This document shows positions 62,297 to 64,000 of a stretch of 64,000 nt of DNA, piece after piece (the stretch's first letter is position 1; each line of letters begins with the position of its first letter). Under the pieces are notes generated by a model. It made no database searches. It saw only the letters and a program-made list of their open reading frames with translations, and was not told the DNA's origin. The DNA comes from DASZIT01 sp052143315 (lineage in GTDB: Bacteria; Actinomycetota; Acidimicrobiia; Acidimicrobiales; RAAP-2): NCBI GenBank assembly GCA_052143315.1, contig JBKQTE010000054.1:62001-126000 (forward strand). Direction: 5' to 3'. Position numbers and translations under genes: made by a program.

Positions 62297-64000
62297 TTAC
62301 TTCACCGTCACCGTCACGAGCTCATCGGCCAAGCCGAGGGAGTTCACTGCCAGCAGCAGGAGGAGGTAGGAGTGTTGGGGCGAGTTGGCCGCCACGGTGC
62401 CGGCGATGGTGGCGGTGCCGTTGGTGTTGGCCTTGAACGTCAGCCCGGCGGGAAGGGCCCCGAACTCGCCAATGGTGGCGTAGGGGTAGCCCCCCACCGT
62501 GACGGTGAACGAGGTGGCCGTCCCCGGCTGGATGCTGATCGTCGATGCGCTGGTGATGGCCGGGGCCTGGTCCACCGTCAGAGTGAACGCCTGGGTGACG
62601 GTGCCGGCGGCATTGGTGGCGGTCAGGATGAGGGCGTAGACCTTGCCGGTGCCGGCCGCCGGGGTGCCGGCGATGGTGGCGGTGCCGTTGGCCCCGGCCG
62701 TGAAGGTGAGCCCGGACGGGAGTGCCCCGGACTCGGTCACCGTCGCCGCCGGATAGCCGGTGGTGGTCACCGCGAAGGACAGGGCGGTCCCGACCTTGGC
62801 CGTCACCGACGAGGCGCTGGTGATGGCCGGCGCCTGGTCCACGGTCAGGGTGAACGCCTGGGTGGCGGTGCCGGCGGTGCTGGTGGCGGTCAGGGTGAGG
62901 GCGTAGACCTTGCCGGTGCCGGCCGCCGGGGTGCCGGCGATGGTGGCGGTGCCATTGGCCCCCGCCGTGAAGGTGAGCCCGGACGGCAGGGCCCCCGACT
63001 CGGTCACCGTCGCCGCCGGCGTGCCGGTGGTGGTCACCGCGAAGGACAGGGCGGTCCCCACCTTGGCCGTCACCGACGAGGCGCTGGTGATGGCCGGCGC
63101 CTGGTCCACCGTCAGGGTGAACGCCTGGGTGGCGGTGCCGGCGGTGCTGGTGGCGGTCAGGGTCAGCGGGTAGGTGCCGCCGGTGCCGACCGCCGGGGTG
63201 CCGGCGATGGTGGCGGTGCCGGCAGCTCCGGCCGTCAAGGTGAGCCCGGACGGGAGTGTTCCGGACTCGGTCACCGTCGCCGCCGGATAGCCGGTGGTGG
63301 TCACCGCGAACGACAGTGCCGTTCCGGTCTTGGCCGTCACCGACGAGGCGCTGGTGATAGCCGGCGCCTGGTCCACCGTCAGAGTGAACGCCTGGGTGGT
63401 GGTGCCGGCGGTGCTGGTGGCGGTCAGAGTGAGGGCGTAGACCTTGCCGGTGCCGGCCGCCGGGGTGCCGGCGATGGTGGCGGTGCCGGCAGCTCCGGCT
63501 GTGAAGGTGAGCCCGGACGGGAGTGCCCCGGACTCGGTCACCGTCGCCGCCGGCGTGCCGGTGGTGGTCACCGCGAAGGACAGGGCGGTACCAACCTTGG
63601 CCGTCACCGACGAGGCGCTGGTGATGGCCGGGGCCTGGCCCACCGTCAGCGTGAACGCCTGGGTAGCGGTGCCGGTGGCGTTGGTGGCGGTCAGGGTCAG
63701 CGGGTAGGTGCCGCCGGTGCCGGCCGCCGGGGTGCCGGCGATGGTGGCGGTGCCGTTGGCCCCGGCCGTGAAGGTGAGCCCGGACGGGAGTGCCCCGGAC
63801 TCGGTGAGGGTCGGCGTTGGCGTCCCCGAGGCGCTCACTGTCACGGACAGGGAGGAGCCGACCGCTCCTGACGCCGTCGAGGCACTGGTGAAGGCCGGGG
63901 CCTGGTCCACCGTCAGGGTGAACGCCTGGGTGGCGGTGCCGGTGGCGTTGGTGGCGGTCAGGGTCAGCGGGTAGGTGCCGCCGGTGCCCGCCGCCGGGGT
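62297..64000 (-). CDS. Repetitive Ig-like (putative-Ig/PIG) surface protein (partial, N-terminus off the right edge)
   Basis: 567 residues in frame to the window edge, ending TAA at 62297. At least six full Ig-like domains of about 89 residues plus a partial one: each begins PAITSASSVTAKVG and ends with TQAFTLTVDQA, containing GALPSGLTFTAG and TATIAGTPA, the pattern of bacterial putative-Ig modules. The last domain (ISIQPGTATSFTV to VTVTVK) is divergent and lacks an anchor, so the protein is secreted or held by its missing N-terminal part. Probably adhesive or structural. Confidence 0.85.
   Translation of the reverse strand, partial: TPAAGTGGTYPLTLTATNATGTATQAFTLTVDQAPAFTSASTASGAVGSSLSVTVSASGTPTPTLTESGALPSGLTFTAGANGTATIAGTPAAGTGGTYPLTLTATNATGTATQAFTLTVGQAPAITSASSVTAKVGTALSFAVTTTGTPAATVTESGALPSGLTFTAGAAGTATIAGTPAAGTGKVYALTLTATSTAGTTTQAFTLTVDQAPAITSASSVTAKTGTALSFAVTTTGYPAATVTESGTLPSGLTLTAGAAGTATIAGTPAVGTGGTYPLTLTATSTAGTATQAFTLTVDQAPAITSASSVTAKVGTALSFAVTTTGTPAATVTESGALPSGLTFTAGANGTATIAGTPAAGTGKVYALTLTATSTAGTATQAFTLTVDQAPAITSASSVTAKVGTALSFAVTTTGYPAATVTESGALPSGLTFTAGANGTATIAGTPAAGTGKVYALILTATNAAGTVTQAFTLTVDQAPAITSASTISIQPGTATSFTVTVGGYPYATIGEFGALPAGLTFKANTNGTATIAGTVAANSPQHSYLLLLLAVNSLGLADELVTVTVK
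62561..64000 (-). repeat. Tandem 267-bp Ig-domain repeats
   Basis: The boundary motif GCCTGG[T/C]CCACCGTCA recurs about every 267 bp (near 62561, 62828, 63095, 63362, 63629, 63896). Units are nearly identical; they alternate TTGTP and TTGYP versions of one loop. Confidence 0.9.

Noticed and set aside
62561..64000. Regular repeats resembling a CRISPR array
   Set aside because: The 267-bp units are in frame and encode Ig-like domains; there are no short repeats with unique spacers or cas genes.

Overview
The window is GC-rich, densely coded bacterial chromosome. It is most probably from an actinobacterium of the class Acidimicrobiia or a close relative. The pointers are three exported proteins built from the GYWLVASDGGIFAYGDA-type repeat common in that class, actinobacterial families (MDMPI/mycothiol-type, Ddn-type deazaflavin reductase, CAP lipoprotein, LCP, RodZ-like), many GTG starts, and several starts 6-8 nt after a TANNNT -10 box (leaderless transcripts). 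I saw no rRNA, tRNA, CRISPR array, IS element or prophage. The taxonomic call is inference.

Layout. 0-5.6 kb: two c-di-GMP proteins (GAF-GGDEF-EAL, cut by the window edge, and PAS-GGDEF) flank a secreted PHM/DBM-type copper monooxygenase; an aquaporin follows. 5.7-12.4 kb: a GH63/MGH1-like glucosidase, a methyltransferase, a choice-of-anchor-A surface protein, and a cysK-cysE operon with a clear promoter. 12.6-14.7 kb: an exported protein with seven propeller-like repeats and six 42-residue repeats. 14.8-18.1 kb: a SRPBCC protein, a UbiA-like membrane protein, a UbiE/MenG-like methyltransferase and a geranylgeranyl-reductase-like flavoprotein, suggesting prenyl-quinone or lipid tailoring. 18.2-23.7 kb: lactate-type dehydrogenase, SDR, YceI, MDMPI protein and an MFS pump. 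23.7-30.4 kb: TetR/Old Yellow Enzyme pair, P450, TetR/NmrA-like pair, DinB and DJ-1 proteins.

30.5-38.5 kb: beta-carbonic anhydrase, an ECF sigma factor with a membrane partner next to a second repeat protein, a GlcD-type flavoprotein, an S4 protein, a quinone oxidoreductase and a duplicated CAP lipoprotein. 38.6-49.2 kb: an acyl-CoA dehydrogenase, then a divergent amine/amino-acid catabolic block (Lrp, class III aminotransferase and amine oxidase on one side; aldehyde dehydrogenase, APC permease, alanine dehydrogenase and MmsA on the other). 49.2-52.5 kb: a third repeat protein, a 30-residue membrane peptide, and a CsoR-metal permease operon with a textbook operator. 52.6-64 kb: a Baeyer-Villiger-type monooxygenase, an LCP protein, two TetR modules with visible operators (one with an MFS pump, one with a Ddn-type reductase), pirin, RodZ-like protein, and an Ig-repeat surface protein running off the right end.

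Most notable non-coding signal: a 33-bp dyad (GTGTCA-N4-TGCCA-N3-TGGCA-N4-TG[A/C]CAC) occurs next to the Old Yellow Enzyme gene and upstream of the quinone oxidoreductase 12 kb away, implying a shared regulon, probably of the TetR at 23.7-24.4 kb.
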